NCBI GenBank assembly: GCA_963921795.1 | Contig: OY997642.1 | Coordinates: 37,924,840-37,988,839 of the forward strand | Source of the DNA: Nannobrachium achirus | Taxonomy: Eukaryota > Chordata > Actinopteri > Myctophiformes > Myctophidae | DNA length: 64,000 bases | Reading direction: 5' to 3' | In this document: positions 26,742 through 41,318 of the stretch, in pieces | How positions within the stretch are numbered: the first letter of the stretch is position 1 | Layout: each line of letters starts with the position of its first letter | The notes under the pieces: model-generated | Told to the model about the DNA's origin: nothing | What the model saw: the letters and a program-made list of their open reading frames with translations, nothing else | Database searches by the model: none | Program-made: the position numbers and the translations under genes

Positions 26742-27224
26742 CATAAAATATAAAATCAGCTTTTAATGATTGCATACAGTACAAGGGTCTGTCCTGCATG
26801 TTGCCCTGGTTAAAGTTTGTTGGCAGCAATGACATAATAAAACCAAGAGTAAATTACGTGGAAACAGACTTGGTCACTCTCGTACGGACAAATACAAACA
26901 CCTTTTTAGGCAAACATACTTCAGAACTGAAATGACACAGATAAAAGTCACATATGCAGTATCAAAAATTGTCCCTTACAAAGAACTACACATGGTCTTT
27001 TTTTCTTTTTAACTTCATCTCTTCTAGTCTCAAGTGTTTTTCTTTTGTTTTGTACTAACAGTCCATGTATGTCTACATGTGAATCTTGTAGTGGCTAAAG
27101 TGCATCATCATTAGAGACCCCGGGTTCGGCGGTGTCAAAGGCACTAGTTGTGTTCTTTCTGATGGGATGAGATTGTAATGGTCTGGGCTCCGCTGCAGGG
27201 GGTCAGAGGAAGGAATGAGGCTAT

Positions 27225-30200
27225 TTAAGAATACTGCTCTGTGAACCTCCGGTGGAACTCCTTCACTTTGTCCAGGAGGATCTTGAGCTTGTCTGTTGGT
27301 GGCAAGATGGTCATCCTGTATGGGGGAAGGCCAGGAGAACAACGGTCAGGGTAAGCATACACAGTGGATTTGGAAACCTTTTATGCATCAAATGCTTTGA
27401 CGACAAAGCTTTGTGTTGGTGATGATGAAACGGTAATGCAGTCAACTGAAGGAGGAAAGTCCATTTCACGACTAGCATCAAGTCAGAGCCCTGCAACGGG
27501 TCGGGGCCCCGTGGGTACCCGACGGGTACCCGTGTTTGACGGGTGGAGACGGGCGGAATATATACTATTATAAATGTGCGGGTGCGGGGACGGCGGTGTG
27601 CGACTAAACACGGGCGGGTGACATTTTACTGTGAAACGTCACAAGAGCGCACACAGTGAGCAGCAGGACAGAACCACAGCCTGCATACAGCACTGTTTCC
27701 ACCTAAACGTCAAGTCACACACATGGAGCGGCGGCAGCCGGTGGAGCACACACCGACACACAACTGAATAAAGTGGCCGCGAGTGATCTGCTTGCCTAGC
27801 ACGATGTAGTTGCCCAAACTAAGATGATTTGGGCTTTAGCCTACATCTCATTAAAACTTAATATGCAAACCTACAAGTCTGAGGGACTGTGTTTGTTTTA
27901 TGTCATGATGATGGGGCGCAAGGAAGGATGACTTGCCTGCAATCAACTTGTCCAATTCAACCACATCCATTGCTGTGATCATAAAGGTGCATGATTGTAT
28001 AACATCCACGTGATTCCACGACTATTAGGAGTTCCGATCCCTTTTTTATTATGGTCACATGGGTCCGGTTTGGTTTAGATTAGCTCGGGCTGTTTATCAT
28101 CATAACAGTATAGCCTAAACAGTGATGAGCGAACCAAGACAGACAGACAGACAGCAAGTGGAGTTCCCTTCAGCTGTGAAAAGCTGGATATGTGCTTCGC
28201 CGTATGCCGGTGCGTGTCGAGCATAGCAGACATGCAAGCTCACAAAGCTGCAAGTTCCGACATGTTGTGAGCTTGTAGCTCTGATATTTTCAATGCGCGA
28301 CACCATCGTATGACAAATACAACTGCACAAAGCAGCGGAGGCAGAAAGCAGCAGCAGCAACAAGCTATTGTGACAGATCATGATACGATTTTAAATGATT
28401 ATGATTGGTTTTAAAGGTTGTTCTACTTTATCCAGGGCGCGGGTTGTCAAAATTGGACCCGTGCAGGGCTCTGCATCAAGGCAAGGCAGGGTCTTGCACA
28501 TACAGTAATAAGTGATTGGAAGTAAAGAACACCTTGCAGATACCAATAGATCAGTACACGATGTACCCAAGGTTGAAGTAAAGATTTTTTCAGTCTTAAT
28601 CATTAAACCTGGCCTTGTGAAATCATTGGCTGCGCTTTGAAAGGTCAGAACAAACAGGATCCAAGTTCATATTTGTTGAACTTTGAGCGCTGTGCATCAC
28701 TGAGGGTTAGCCATGCGGTGAGATAGGCCAACATCAGTGCTGTGGGATTTTGATGCTTGTCATGTGAAGGGGGCTTATTAAGAGGGCAGAGGCATGATAA
28801 TATTATAATTAATGCTCTAAGTCAGCAGTTCCTATCCTTTTCTGGATCAGGGCCCTCTTGAAAATCTTGACCACTGATTTTATTGCAATATTGTTTTACA
28901 GAGCATGTTTATTTTAATGATTAATTGATTGTGTTCTGGCTTGGATCAATGGGACTAATGTATACCATTTATCAGTAGAACAACAATTTCCAATTATGAC
29001 AGTTCTTTTTCCTACACATTATTATTATATTATCATTAGGTTTTGCCAGTTATTTGGGGGGGCCACTTGCGATAGCCCACAGGTTGATGGGTTGGGAATG
29101 GATGCACCCTGTACCTGAAGTGGTATGTTCCGTCCTTCTGGCCGAAGCCGCTCCCGGGGACAAGGCAGATCCCAGTCTCCTCTAGCATCTTCATACAGTA
29201 GAGCATGTCTGGAGCCTGGCCCATCGCCTGCACACAACAAACAAAACACACACAGACATGTCGTGAACCATCTCACAATGGTACTGGAGGTTCTCTTACC
29301 TACAGCAGGTAAACATCCCCTCATATCACCCTCCAGGCCTCCACTATCCAAACCCCAAAAATGCATAGGCTTATTAGTGCAGAGCAATTTAACACAGGAT
29401 TGACCCAGGCAGCATATCATTGGTCCAGGTATGTTACCCTTTTTAAGGCTACTCCTGCTTTCCAACCACATCTAATACATAACAACATGAGATAACATAA
29501 CAACTGAGAATGAGTTCAGACAGCATTTTTTCTTCATGTCGAATGAAAAATGTATTTGTATCAGCAACAATTGTGCAGTGAAAGGGAATTTGGTAACACA
29601 TATTGAGACAAACCACAATCATTTTACAAGGACACAGAGAGAAACAAGGAACTGAAATCTCAACCATACCGGTATGTAGGTCTATATTTGTACCGTAAAT
29701 GAAACTGGATCAAAGTGCTGTTGTCAGTATTTTAAAGGTCCCATATGTTTTGCATTATTGCTTGATTTGCACAATATTTTTTTCATAATTTATCTAGCCT
29801 TTATTATATTACACTACTGATTCATTCAGAGTTTGCATAATTCTAATTAGCAGCCTATAATAAGATGTAAAGGCGGAGGTCGTTTTCACTGGTCTGGTCT
29901 GGTGAAGGTAGATCTCACCAGCCTTGCTTGGAAAAGGTACATCTCTTGCCTGAAAGGTTTGCACACCCCTGACCTAAAGTGTAATTTTTGCACAAGTTTT
30001 TGATCATATCGTCACTCCAAGTTTCAAAATGTGTTTTTTTTTCGTAAAGCAAAGTCCTGCTTCACCGCACAAAACTATCGCCCAAAACTGGTGCGAGGCG
30101 TGTGCTTGTAGATCTGCTATTTTCACTATTTTAAATCGTTTTATTTTTTATTTTTTTATAAATGATGAATAAAAACGGTTTTGGACATACAAGGTTTCCA

Positions 30201-33200
30201 CCTGACAACAATGATATTTAATTAGCATTCCCATCCCAAGGCTGGATTGCCATGGGATTTGCTGTGCACCTTCATGCTCTCTGGAGAATTAACCCTCTTA
30301 ATTCATTGTGGTGACCCCCTGCCATTCCTCTAGCAAAGTGCTTCTCAAAGTGGGTCCTTGAGGCACTTTGGCTATTCAAAACTAGCCTTATCACGGCTAT
30401 CAGTGAGCTTGCATATCTGCTATTTTGGGGGGTATGTGGCCAAATACATCAATTTTAGTGTCCTTGACATGAAAAAGTTTGAGAACCACAACAACTGCTC
30501 TAGCACCACGCTTAGGCCAACATTTTCACTTGCACACAACATACAGTATCTCACAGTCTAAACGGCAGATTGCAGTGAAACTTGTTGACCACATTCATGC
30601 TCCGGCTCCCCACAGGATGAAGGGCTTTACTCTTGATTTGTCACAGTCATGGAGCATTATGAGTATGAGACTGACCCTGGCTTCTTTGATAGCCTTCTCA
30701 GGGATGGTGATGCGGGGGAATGAGTACATAGCACCCTGCACAGGGTTACAGCTGATCCCAGGCACTGTGTTTAGAATCTCCTGCGTCAGCTGGGCCTTCT
30801 CTGCCAAGACATTTAAGGTGTTGGTGCGCTCCTGGATAAGGAAAGAGAGATGGAGCAAAGAAGACAGAGAGAGAGGGTAGAATTTAGGGAAAGAGTAGTT
30901 CATCACAGAGAAAGAGAAAGCAATAAAGAAGAGTTAGGAACATTGCTAGTCTGTGATAAAGATACAACCTAATCACAGTGATAATTAAACATCGCTCAAC
31001 CGTTTTAACAGACTCCATTACTTAAGCCTCTCGCTGCTTTAATTTAAAGCAGCCTCTGTGAAGAATGATGACTGCAAGCATATTGTTGTTGTTGGTTGAA
31101 AATCTATCCAAAACTGTTACTTTTCAGGAAAGTAAAAAGGAATCTGTGCTCCTTTTAATACTTTTCATTGGTTAAATATTTATAAAATCCACAGACAGAC
31201 CCGTAGGGAATATGGAGATACAAGGTTTCAGCCTGACAGCAAGGATATATTATAACAAGGAGTTGTGGGAGTCTGATTGAATCACCTTGATGAAGTTCTC
31301 ATAGGAGGGTTCCCCAGGCTGGGGACAGTTGACCACCAGATCCATAAGGGCCTGTCCAGGAACAGGGGGACACAGACGGACTGACACGAGCTTGGTCAAC
31401 TGGGCCTTCACCTCAGCGTCCATGTTGATAATCTCCATGTAGCCGCCTCGGAATCCACACCTGGATAACAGGAAAAGATGCTCTGAAGTGAATAGGGGTG
31501 GCCAACGGTTAACCGTTACCGTTTAACCGATAAGAAATTGGTTACCGGTAAGTGCTAACGGTTAATGGTGACCGATAAAAAAAGAAAAACAAGAAAAGCA
31601 ACCAATGTGTCACACCAAAAGCCCCGTACACCAATATCTATGCAACATCAAGTCATCAACCATGCAACTATACGCGCTGTGGTCACACATTTGTGGAGGA
31701 CACCAATCTCTGTGTAACATCCATGCATGCATCTCCAATACAAATTTTGTGTTGTTAACTCTTTGAGTGCCAGCGCCCTCTAGGGGCCAAAGAATGCCAG
31801 CGCATCTCTCATAGGCGAGCGCTTTAGCTTCCAGGACTTCACCTTCCAGGACCTGACGTGCTCACGTTCATGCACGGCATGGAAATGTCCCGGATGAAGA
31901 TGCTAACAGAATGGCTATTCCCATTTTGTCACCTAAAAGATCATTTTTGGGCGATTTCGCCGTAAATAAACCTCGCGCCGCTTTCCTAAAACACAAAAAA
32001 GAGATATAAGCCTTTAAAGATGCGGTCTTTCATTGGATTAGGCGGAGATTGGCGATTGCGTTCGCAAATTACGGCCGGCCGGGAGGTTGCTAGCTTTCGG
32101 CTAGTAGCTAGAAAAATCAGGCCAGGTTTCAGAAGGCCTCTTATCATTTTATTCATTTAATTAAATAAAGCCGAACTACTTCGGGATCGGCACACTCGTG
32201 TACTCATCGGAAGCGGCGCCGAACATCGGGTGAACATTGGGGAGCTCAAAAATGTATTTTAAACCATTTTTAATGGAATATATCGTCGGACTGAGTAGAA
32301 CGGCTAGCGAGCCAGGACCACCCACGACTCTACAAGCAGCTCGGGGTAAGTGAATTAATAAAAAAAAGATTGTATTGGATTGAAATAAAGCCGAACTAGT
32401 TCGGGATCGGCACCAGATGAGTTAAAATGTTAAAATAAATATCCCAAATGTGTCAAACATTTTCTTTTTTGGGGTTGTTCTGCCTTCATTTGGATAGTAC
32501 AGTTGAGATAGACAGGAAACAGAAAAGGGGAGTGACACGCAGTGTCTATATGTGGTGTTTGCCATAAACACCACAGCCCCTGTCAATCATTTTCAAATAA
32601 AAAAAGCAGATCTACAAGCTGACAATGCACTCCATTGTGGTGTGAGCTTGTAGATTAAAGTGATAGCTTGGCTATGATTTTGACGCTATATCAACTAATT
32701 TAGCTGGGGACCTCCTGGAACCCCCACCCGGACCCCATTTGAGAACCACTACCATAAAAGCATTCATCCAACCTTTCAATAAATGGTTAAATGGCTCTTG
32801 GATCCCATGGTGTTTGAAAGTGCACAGCAGCTAGAGGCGCCATGGATCAGACTATATACAGCCTCTTTACTGCTACATAATAGCTGGTCTCACATAGCCA
32901 GACTCTCCGGCCCATTCTCCCCGCCCCGCAGATTGGGCAGAGCTGTGAAAGGTCTGGATATGCGAGACTACACGATAGCAAACGTATCAAATCCCCAAGT
33001 AGCCAACAATTTAAAAGATACTGGGTCAAACAGCATTTGAAAGATAATAGGAATGGTTTGTTTTTACCCTATTCAAAAGGTGTGGTTGATATGATGACAG
33101 AACCTCTTTTGTGTATTTTTTTTCTTCATATAATATAATATGTCAGAAAAAGGTTAGGGTTAAGTTAGTACACTGTGAGTGTCGTATTAGCTGCAGTAAT

Positions 33201-36200
33201 CAGGATAAATTAATGTGCAGTGCAACTACTGGATTACAGTAGTTTGATGACATGTCAAAGTAAGGTGACTTACTCTCCCATGTAACATTTGGAGGTGGAG
33301 TGGAAGGATGCCAGTTCCACTGTATCCGAGTATTCAGGTCCCATCTCAAACAATACCTTCTTAAAGGAGTGGAACTTGCAACCGTCAGCATACACATTAT
33401 CCTGGTATACCTGAATGACAGGAAAGACACATTTAACATAGTAGAACATGCTGTAAAACAGCGAAGTGGATAATAAAACCAATGTTACAGTATCTCTGTA
33501 GCCATTAAACGAAACGGGTTTCTTACATTGATGCTCCTACATCATGCAAGCACCAGTTAAAGTTACTTTCCATCCCTCATATACTGTGTGCACAGTGCAC
33601 ATCCCATAACCCACACACTGCACATCATTTTGGAGCTCATATCTTTGAACGGGTAAGGGCTAGTATACTAAACCAATGTTATTCATAGTGTTAGTTATTG
33701 ATGATTAAACCACTTAAGCCCTATATACTTACTTAGTCATACAACAAATAGCAAAACTAGCTGATTTACAAGCTCACAACGCATTGCAATGTGTTGTGAG
33801 CTTGTAGATCTTTTGGAAAAGATTTGACTACTGATAAATAAATGAATACATTTTTTTGACATGCACAAAATAGGGATGCCAGGATTGAAGTGGTTAAAGT
33901 ACCTCATCAGCCATTAGGAAGAGGCCCTCCTTTGCAGCAAATCGGATCACTTCCTCAATGCATTCCCTGGTCTGAACTTGACCTGCGTATAAAAGAAAGA
34001 TTATTCCATTATACCACGGAAAGTTCTATGAAATGATCAGGATGAATGATACATGATGACTCCTTTGCTGCCCTCTATTGACTCATAAGAGAAGTAGGCA
34101 TGTTTCTGTACTGCCCAATGTGCCCATACCCATCAATGAGAAGCAGTGAGTAGACTGGAAATGAAAGTGTCTCAAAACAAAACTGCACAGAAGGGGGAAA
34201 ATAAATGGATATTATGAAATTATCTATTCCAGACTCAAGAACAGAAAATGAAAAGGGATTTTTATTGAGTATCAAAATGAAACTACTGATGGAAAATATA
34301 TTTACAGAACAGATATGACTGAAACAGATCTGACTGAAACACAGATATTAAGTTACAAACTCCAGCCAGAAACCCATATCTTTGGACGTGCCAAACTTTT
34401 AGAAACACAGTGGTCAGAATGAAAATAACCTAACCTTTCCTAATGAGCATCAACCCCACACATGGACTACTTTAGGCAAGACTTTTCAAATCAGTCAGTG
34501 CTATAAAATGCATTTAAATATACTAACTATTACATAACTTTAAGAAAAGATTACCACAAAATAATATATCATGTGGGGGATTATCTATCACATATTGTAC
34601 CGAAAGGAATCGAATCCTCAAGAATCAAAAATATTATAGCAGGGGAAAATTGTATGATCATACATGATAACAATGAATACATTACAAAATGTATTATTAC
34701 AACGTGCAAAATCCGCTCTTGCCCCATTAAGGAGAGTTAGAAAATTAAAGTGACTCAAAACAAAACCGCACAGATGGGAAATCTTTATGGATATTATGAA
34801 ATTGTCCATATGAGTATCAAAACAAAACTACTGATGGGAAATATATTTACGGAGAACAGCTGATAATGCCTGAAACACAGAAGTTAATGAATTACAAAAC
34901 CCAAAGAAACCATATCATAGGACATGCTAAAGTAAACTGTTAGATGTAAAAATTATATATTTATCTCATAGGGTATAGAGATAGACAGTCAGCGGGCTAA
35001 ATATGTAAGGCTTTAATGCCAGAAATAGTAGCGATAATTTGAGACAATACTGTGTGACATGATGAAGCTTACCGGTGGGGTTCCCAGGGTTGATGACGCA
35101 GAGGGCCCGCGGGTTGCAGTGGCGTCTGGCTTCCTCCAGGGCGCGCTCCAGCTCGCTGAGGTCCATACTCCAGCACTTGTCCTCATTCAGGTAGTAGTTG
35201 ATCTGCACTGCACCCAGTTCAGCCAGGGCAGCCGAGTACAGCGGGTACTGGGGGATGGAGATCATCACACCTGTGCGTGTCTCGCCCTCACCACACACCA
35301 GTAGCTTTAGCATGGTCTGAGACAGACGGACAGGGGAACCCAAATTAGTGAGAGATCGGCACAATAGTTTTAAAGGAGTAGTTCATCCCCAAAGTGTAAT
35401 ATTTTCTATTGCTTACTACTCACGCCATGGAGATTTGAGTTCAAAACATTTTTTTTTGTATTTGTCGCATTCCTAAGGCAAAAGATTTATTATAGTAAAT
35501 TTACCCACATTGATTCCGGATGAGGACACAAATGGGTCCCCATCCGGAATCAATGGGGGTACATTTATTCTATTCAAATTATTGTTTAAGGAATGCAACA
35601 AAAAACTAAAAATATTCTTGAACTCAAGTCTCCATGGTGTGAGTATAGAAGGAAAAAAAATCATTTTGGGGGTGAACTACTCCTTTTAGTTATATGCCAA
35701 TAAACCCTGTAAATAATAAAAGTGTACAAGGCATGGATTTATCACATATCAAACTGCATTTCAAACAAAATAAAAAAAATCAACTCAAATATAATTTCAT
35801 ATAAAAGAGCTTTTTTTGTACCACAATGCCATCGCTAGCCCCTGTGGTGAGGTAGATGTTGTCCGGATCACAGGGAATGCCACCGTCCCTATGCTCAATG
35901 TAGCTGGCCACATCCTGACGCACACAATCTATGCCCTGGCTGGCACTGTAGGCACCTGAGGGGGACAGAGGGAGATGTTTGCAGAGATTATGACAAGTCA
36001 CTTACTCATACTGCAGTGCTACAGTTTATAATCCTACATTTGACAAGTGAGTTCAAAATGAGTTCCCTCAATAGTTTCCAATGCTTTTTTACTATAGCGT
36101 TTTCTTTTGTACATGCAGAGAACAAGATCTGTTGTTCACATAGGACTAAGAGAGGTTTTCTTTTTTTTCTATGACATAGTGTAATTTGCACCAATTAATA

Positions 36201-39018
36201 TATCTCAACTGGATTGTTAAGCAGTTGTAAGCTCCTTTTTTATTTACTTGGAATAATTGGCTGTGTGGGTCAAAAATCCATAATAAAAGTGTTGATTCGA
36301 GTAATTATTTTGTTAATATCATAAGCCTTTGTTTGCTACGCAGCTTATTTTCTTCATTTATCCCAAACGCAATGCAAAAAAAATCATTGGTGGTGGTAAA
36401 GTGAGGGATGGTCTCTAAGAATACATAACTCATCCCATTCCCCGTAGCCCTCAGCAAACTTACAAAGCACAGGTGCAAAATGCACAGCACACCTTATGTT
36501 TGGCTATGAATGTGACCCTCCAAACGCTCTCACATATACATTACGCACCCATACTGCTCCCTCCACAAGACTGCAGGATGCGCCTTGCTCTACTTTTGGC
36601 ATCCTCTGGGAATGTGTTGTCATTTAAGAGCTCTGGGTAAGAGCAGAGTGCTAGGACCTGGAAGAGAGAAGATAAAAGAGATAAGAGACACAGGACACAG
36701 AAGGACCCACGTAATAAGCCAAAAGTGAAACAGTGCACCTAAATCTGCAGTGCGCAGAAGATACTGATTGATGGCACAGCAGAGGAAAAAAGCTTCCCAA
36801 GTAAAACAGAACAAAGGTCCTAAATTTAGATACTACACACAAAGTAGAAATCTGTTGTTAAATGACCACTGAGGATTTTACTGTGTGGGAACAGTACAGG
36901 AGGCTTATAGTAGGTACAGACCTGACGGAAGAAAGTGATCGGCTGCTGACCCATGGCGTGGGCATCGCCGATGTTGGCCTTGATGACTTCATCGAAAGGT
37001 TTCTTCACTCCCTGAAGGACAGAACAGAGAACAGGTTGACATGGGAAAAGTGCAGAAACACAAATGAATAGGACACTATGCATTTTGGCACAGTTATACC
37101 TACTGTAAAACACACAATACAAACACAAAAGGTCTTGCAGTAGCATCAGGCTACTGCATCACCCAACTGTAACATGGTTGTAAAATGTTTACAACCCTTA
37201 GAACTGGCCCTGATTGCTTTGCGATGTGTTGTTAGGTTGTAGATCGGCTAATTTTGGTGAAGACATTTGGTGTAGAGGGGGAAACTGGGGGGCCTAATAG
37301 ACCCTGGGGGACTCCGGACAACTGCTGCACTATGTAGGCTAACTTTCCTATTCTACCTCAAATTTGAACATGAGTCTCCCGCACAAGTTCTGAAATTTTT
37401 ACCACTGAGCTAATAGTGCCTGCCTGCTCGCTCAGGGAAGAAATGTAATTTAGACACAGGTTCAAAATGTGTATCAAACCATACAGGGAGACTAAATATA
37501 ACCAACCACCCCAAGTTATATTGTATTAATATACTCTTACCATACAGATTGGACAACATAAAAATGTATTCACACAAAAACAGCTTTATCATATGCATAA
37601 TTTTATCGGACGTTTATAACATTACATGTCCCACTGAGATACATGTATAATATGAAACTTCAACATGAACAGGGTCAGAGATCTGAAGCAGTTCTGGGAT
37701 TATCTATTTTTACTCCAGAACATGTTTAATGACCTCTGTCTGGATACCAGTATTAAGCCTTCCAGACATGTGACAGTCTCTCTGAAACAATGCCACAATG
37801 CACAGTCACATAAGTCAATCATTGTTTGGTATCCCAGACATCCCGCTATTGGATAGTGTGTAACAAGAGATATTTTAGATTGGATTAAATATACTCCTTG
37901 AGTAAAATGACTCTTTACGGTGGACTAAATTAAATGTCTGTTATCGATGTATTAAATAAAAACACCTGTTTTCCATCTGTTTAATTTGTAACTGACAAAT
38001 GGTTTGTCATTTGGAAATTGCCGTTTTATTAACATACATACAAACATGTTTGGCCCTCTGGATCCGGAGGTAGAGACATAAGGTGCCAGCTACACAGAGC
38101 TGGATATTTCTGAAGCTAGACATTTGCTAGACATTTTTGTGTGCGGTTGGGGCTTGCAGCCACACAAAGCTGGATATTTTAGCCGCGAAGCTGGATATTT
38201 TTGAAACCGGATAAATAGGTGGAGACATTGAACAATATCCGATTCACTGGATCCATGTAGACATGGAACCCGGATATCTCTGAAGACTTTACTGTGTGTG
38301 TGCTTGTCCCCCTAGTGGAGGTCTGGGGACTAGATATCTTTGTCATGTGGACCTAGATATTTTTCTATCTGAAAAACCGGGATATATGAAGGATATCCCT
38401 GGCCTTCCATCCACCCATTTGAGTAGTTTATTGCTGCATTTGTGATTGTTGTACACTATACAACAGACTTCCCACCATACATTCCACTCATCCATTCTCT
38501 GACCAACACCATTGACCAGCTGACTATTGCACCCTATTTTTCTTTTATTGCTAACCTTTATCATTTTAATAGCCAGGCCATAACCACAAATATTGCACAT
38601 TCTGTTACTGTGCGAAACTACTTTTAAAATGAAATACACAAATGATTCTTGATTCTCTAAATAAAATACTTAAGGCGATGACATTGCCTGAGTATTTTAA
38701 AGAAAGCAAATCACTCCAAAGTGACCAAAGTTTGAAATCTATGCAACATCTTTCCCATAATGTAATTTCTCCAACACACAGACACATAAACATACTGCAC
38801 AGAGTGACTTCTTCTAACCTCACTCATAGTGACCTCAGATTACAGCTGGGGGAAATGATGATTTACAGCAGAGCATGGGGGAACTGAATGTGTCAAGGCA
38901 GATGGAAAAGTGCTGGTTAAAAAGGAATTTGGAGAATTCACTGACTCAAGCTGTGTTACTTCTTCCTAGCCCAGCAAAAAAACTGTTAAGCAATTTAACA
39001 GTGGAGACAACAACGCGC

Positions 39019-39115
<97 letters not shown>

Positions 39116-41241
39116 GACACACACATAGAACTAACACAGATGTTTCAAACAGAATGAGAGTACAAGTGTGCGTGCATCACACACACACCAACTACACCAG
39201 ATGTTTGAAACAATGTGACAGTGACCGTCCACTCGGCCAGGCGTCCACAAGAGTAACAAACAGTGACTCTGTAATACAACAACATTCACAGCAGCATCTT
39301 TGTTTGTTCTAGACAGGGGCGAGGTAGGTACAGTCCAATCCAGCCCTCAGAAAATAATCTCCTGCTCTCTCATTGGCCACACAGCAGAGGTGTAGCGCCA
39401 CAAAAACCAATCACATCCCTTGGTCAAGGGTTCCTCCCGTTCATGCTGAGGGGACCCTTTTTTATCACAAACAGTTTTGTACTGAACAAAAAACATCCTC
39501 TGACCCTGAGAACTTTCTCGAAGGCTTGTTCCTTTACAGAATGTATACTTTTACGCTGATAAAGACTAAAAAACTAACAATAATCACTGTGAAAGTGGAT
39601 GCTCTTGTTGTAGCCTAAATAGTGACTGGGGTGCTTGGCCAGCACGCAATATTATGCCCTTGGCCTTGGCCTTCCAACACTGCTTCGCATCATATTGAGG
39701 CTAAAGTCTAAAAGCTAAATCCAGAGTGTTAATTTAACTCTGAGAATGTACAAATGGAAACTATTTGTACATTTTTAGAGTCACAGGATTTTAAAGTGTA
39801 ATCTTGCATGCAAAGTTTAAACTGATCCCTTCATTAACAACATTATTTCATTGCTTTATATGGCATCATTAATCTTTAGAAGTTTGATCCCAAAATACAC
39901 AAATACATATAAATGTTCTGCTTTAACACAGAAAACATTATGTGACAGAAACGATCCAATCATTCCATCTCCCATGGTTACACTTGGAGCATTTCTATTC
40001 ATCACTAGCTGCTCATTAACACCGAACAAAGGCTACAGAACAGTCACTGTACAGCCTTTAGAATTACACAATTTGATTGGTGTCCACCAGACAGGTTATT
40101 ATACTCTAATTGTGGTGCAGGGTGCAGAATGATGCAGATTAAACTAGATTTACTAGGTCTACTAAACACTACAGTCCATGGCTAGATTCTCTTTTAAATA
40201 TAGTGCATCTTGCTACATTTCATAATGTTGTATCTTCAGGTCACATTCACCTACTATACAGACTGACGGACTGACGGACAGACAGCCGGTGGAGGTTTAC
40301 ACTATAATATAGAGGAAAATAATACCCCCCAAAAATCTGCTTTAAGTAACATGTGAGGGATCAAACTGGGGTTTTTAATGATTCTGACTCCATTGCAAGC
40401 ATTTGTTTTGTATGAAAAACATTCCTTGGGCTAAAAACAGCCTTCACAAAACTGTGAAAAGTGATGACTCATCACTAAACCATAGTTTTGTTGGGCTGTT
40501 TTTAATGCAAAACAAATGCTTGCAATGGATTCAGAATCATGAAAAACCCTATAGTTTGACCCCTCAAATGCTACTTCTTTTATAGTAAAGTGTAGTGAGT
40601 GAATGGGACCCGAACATTTACCCCCTATAAAAAAATTGCTCAATGCTGACAGGCGGTCAGCAGGTGGTTCATGAATGTATGTATAGACAACATTTTAGGC
40701 CAATAAAAAAACGATATACCAAATTTCATACCCCACCTCAGGGGCAGCCGGACTATCAAGGCTTTTTTGTGTTATCCTTTTAGCATAGCTTGTATAATTT
40801 TACTTGCTGTACTGTTTGCAAAGTGTTAATAAAGTATTGAATCAATCAATCAATCAATCAATGTCACTTTCAGAGACCTAATTCCTCATAGCAGACAGAA
40901 TTGTCTCCTGTATAGGTAGGTAAACACAAGTGGTTTTTTAATCAATGCATCAACATGGTATTAACAGTGCAGAAGGTATCAGTGTAGAATATAGGTAATC
41001 ATTTGGTATGTGTCTGATAGAATAATAATCTACATGATTATCGTCCAAACTAATATGATGACCAATATATATTGTGTATTCCTACTCATAAAGTTGCTTA
41101 TGTACATTCCTTGCTGGGAGACTCCAGACATTCCAGATACGAGAAAAGTAAAACAAAAAATAATCTTTTGTAACTGAGGAACAATTTGTGAAAGGAAATA
41201 CAAAGAGGGTGAAATTGAGGTTATGGTTAGGATTACAGTTA

Positions 41242-41318
<77 letters not shown>

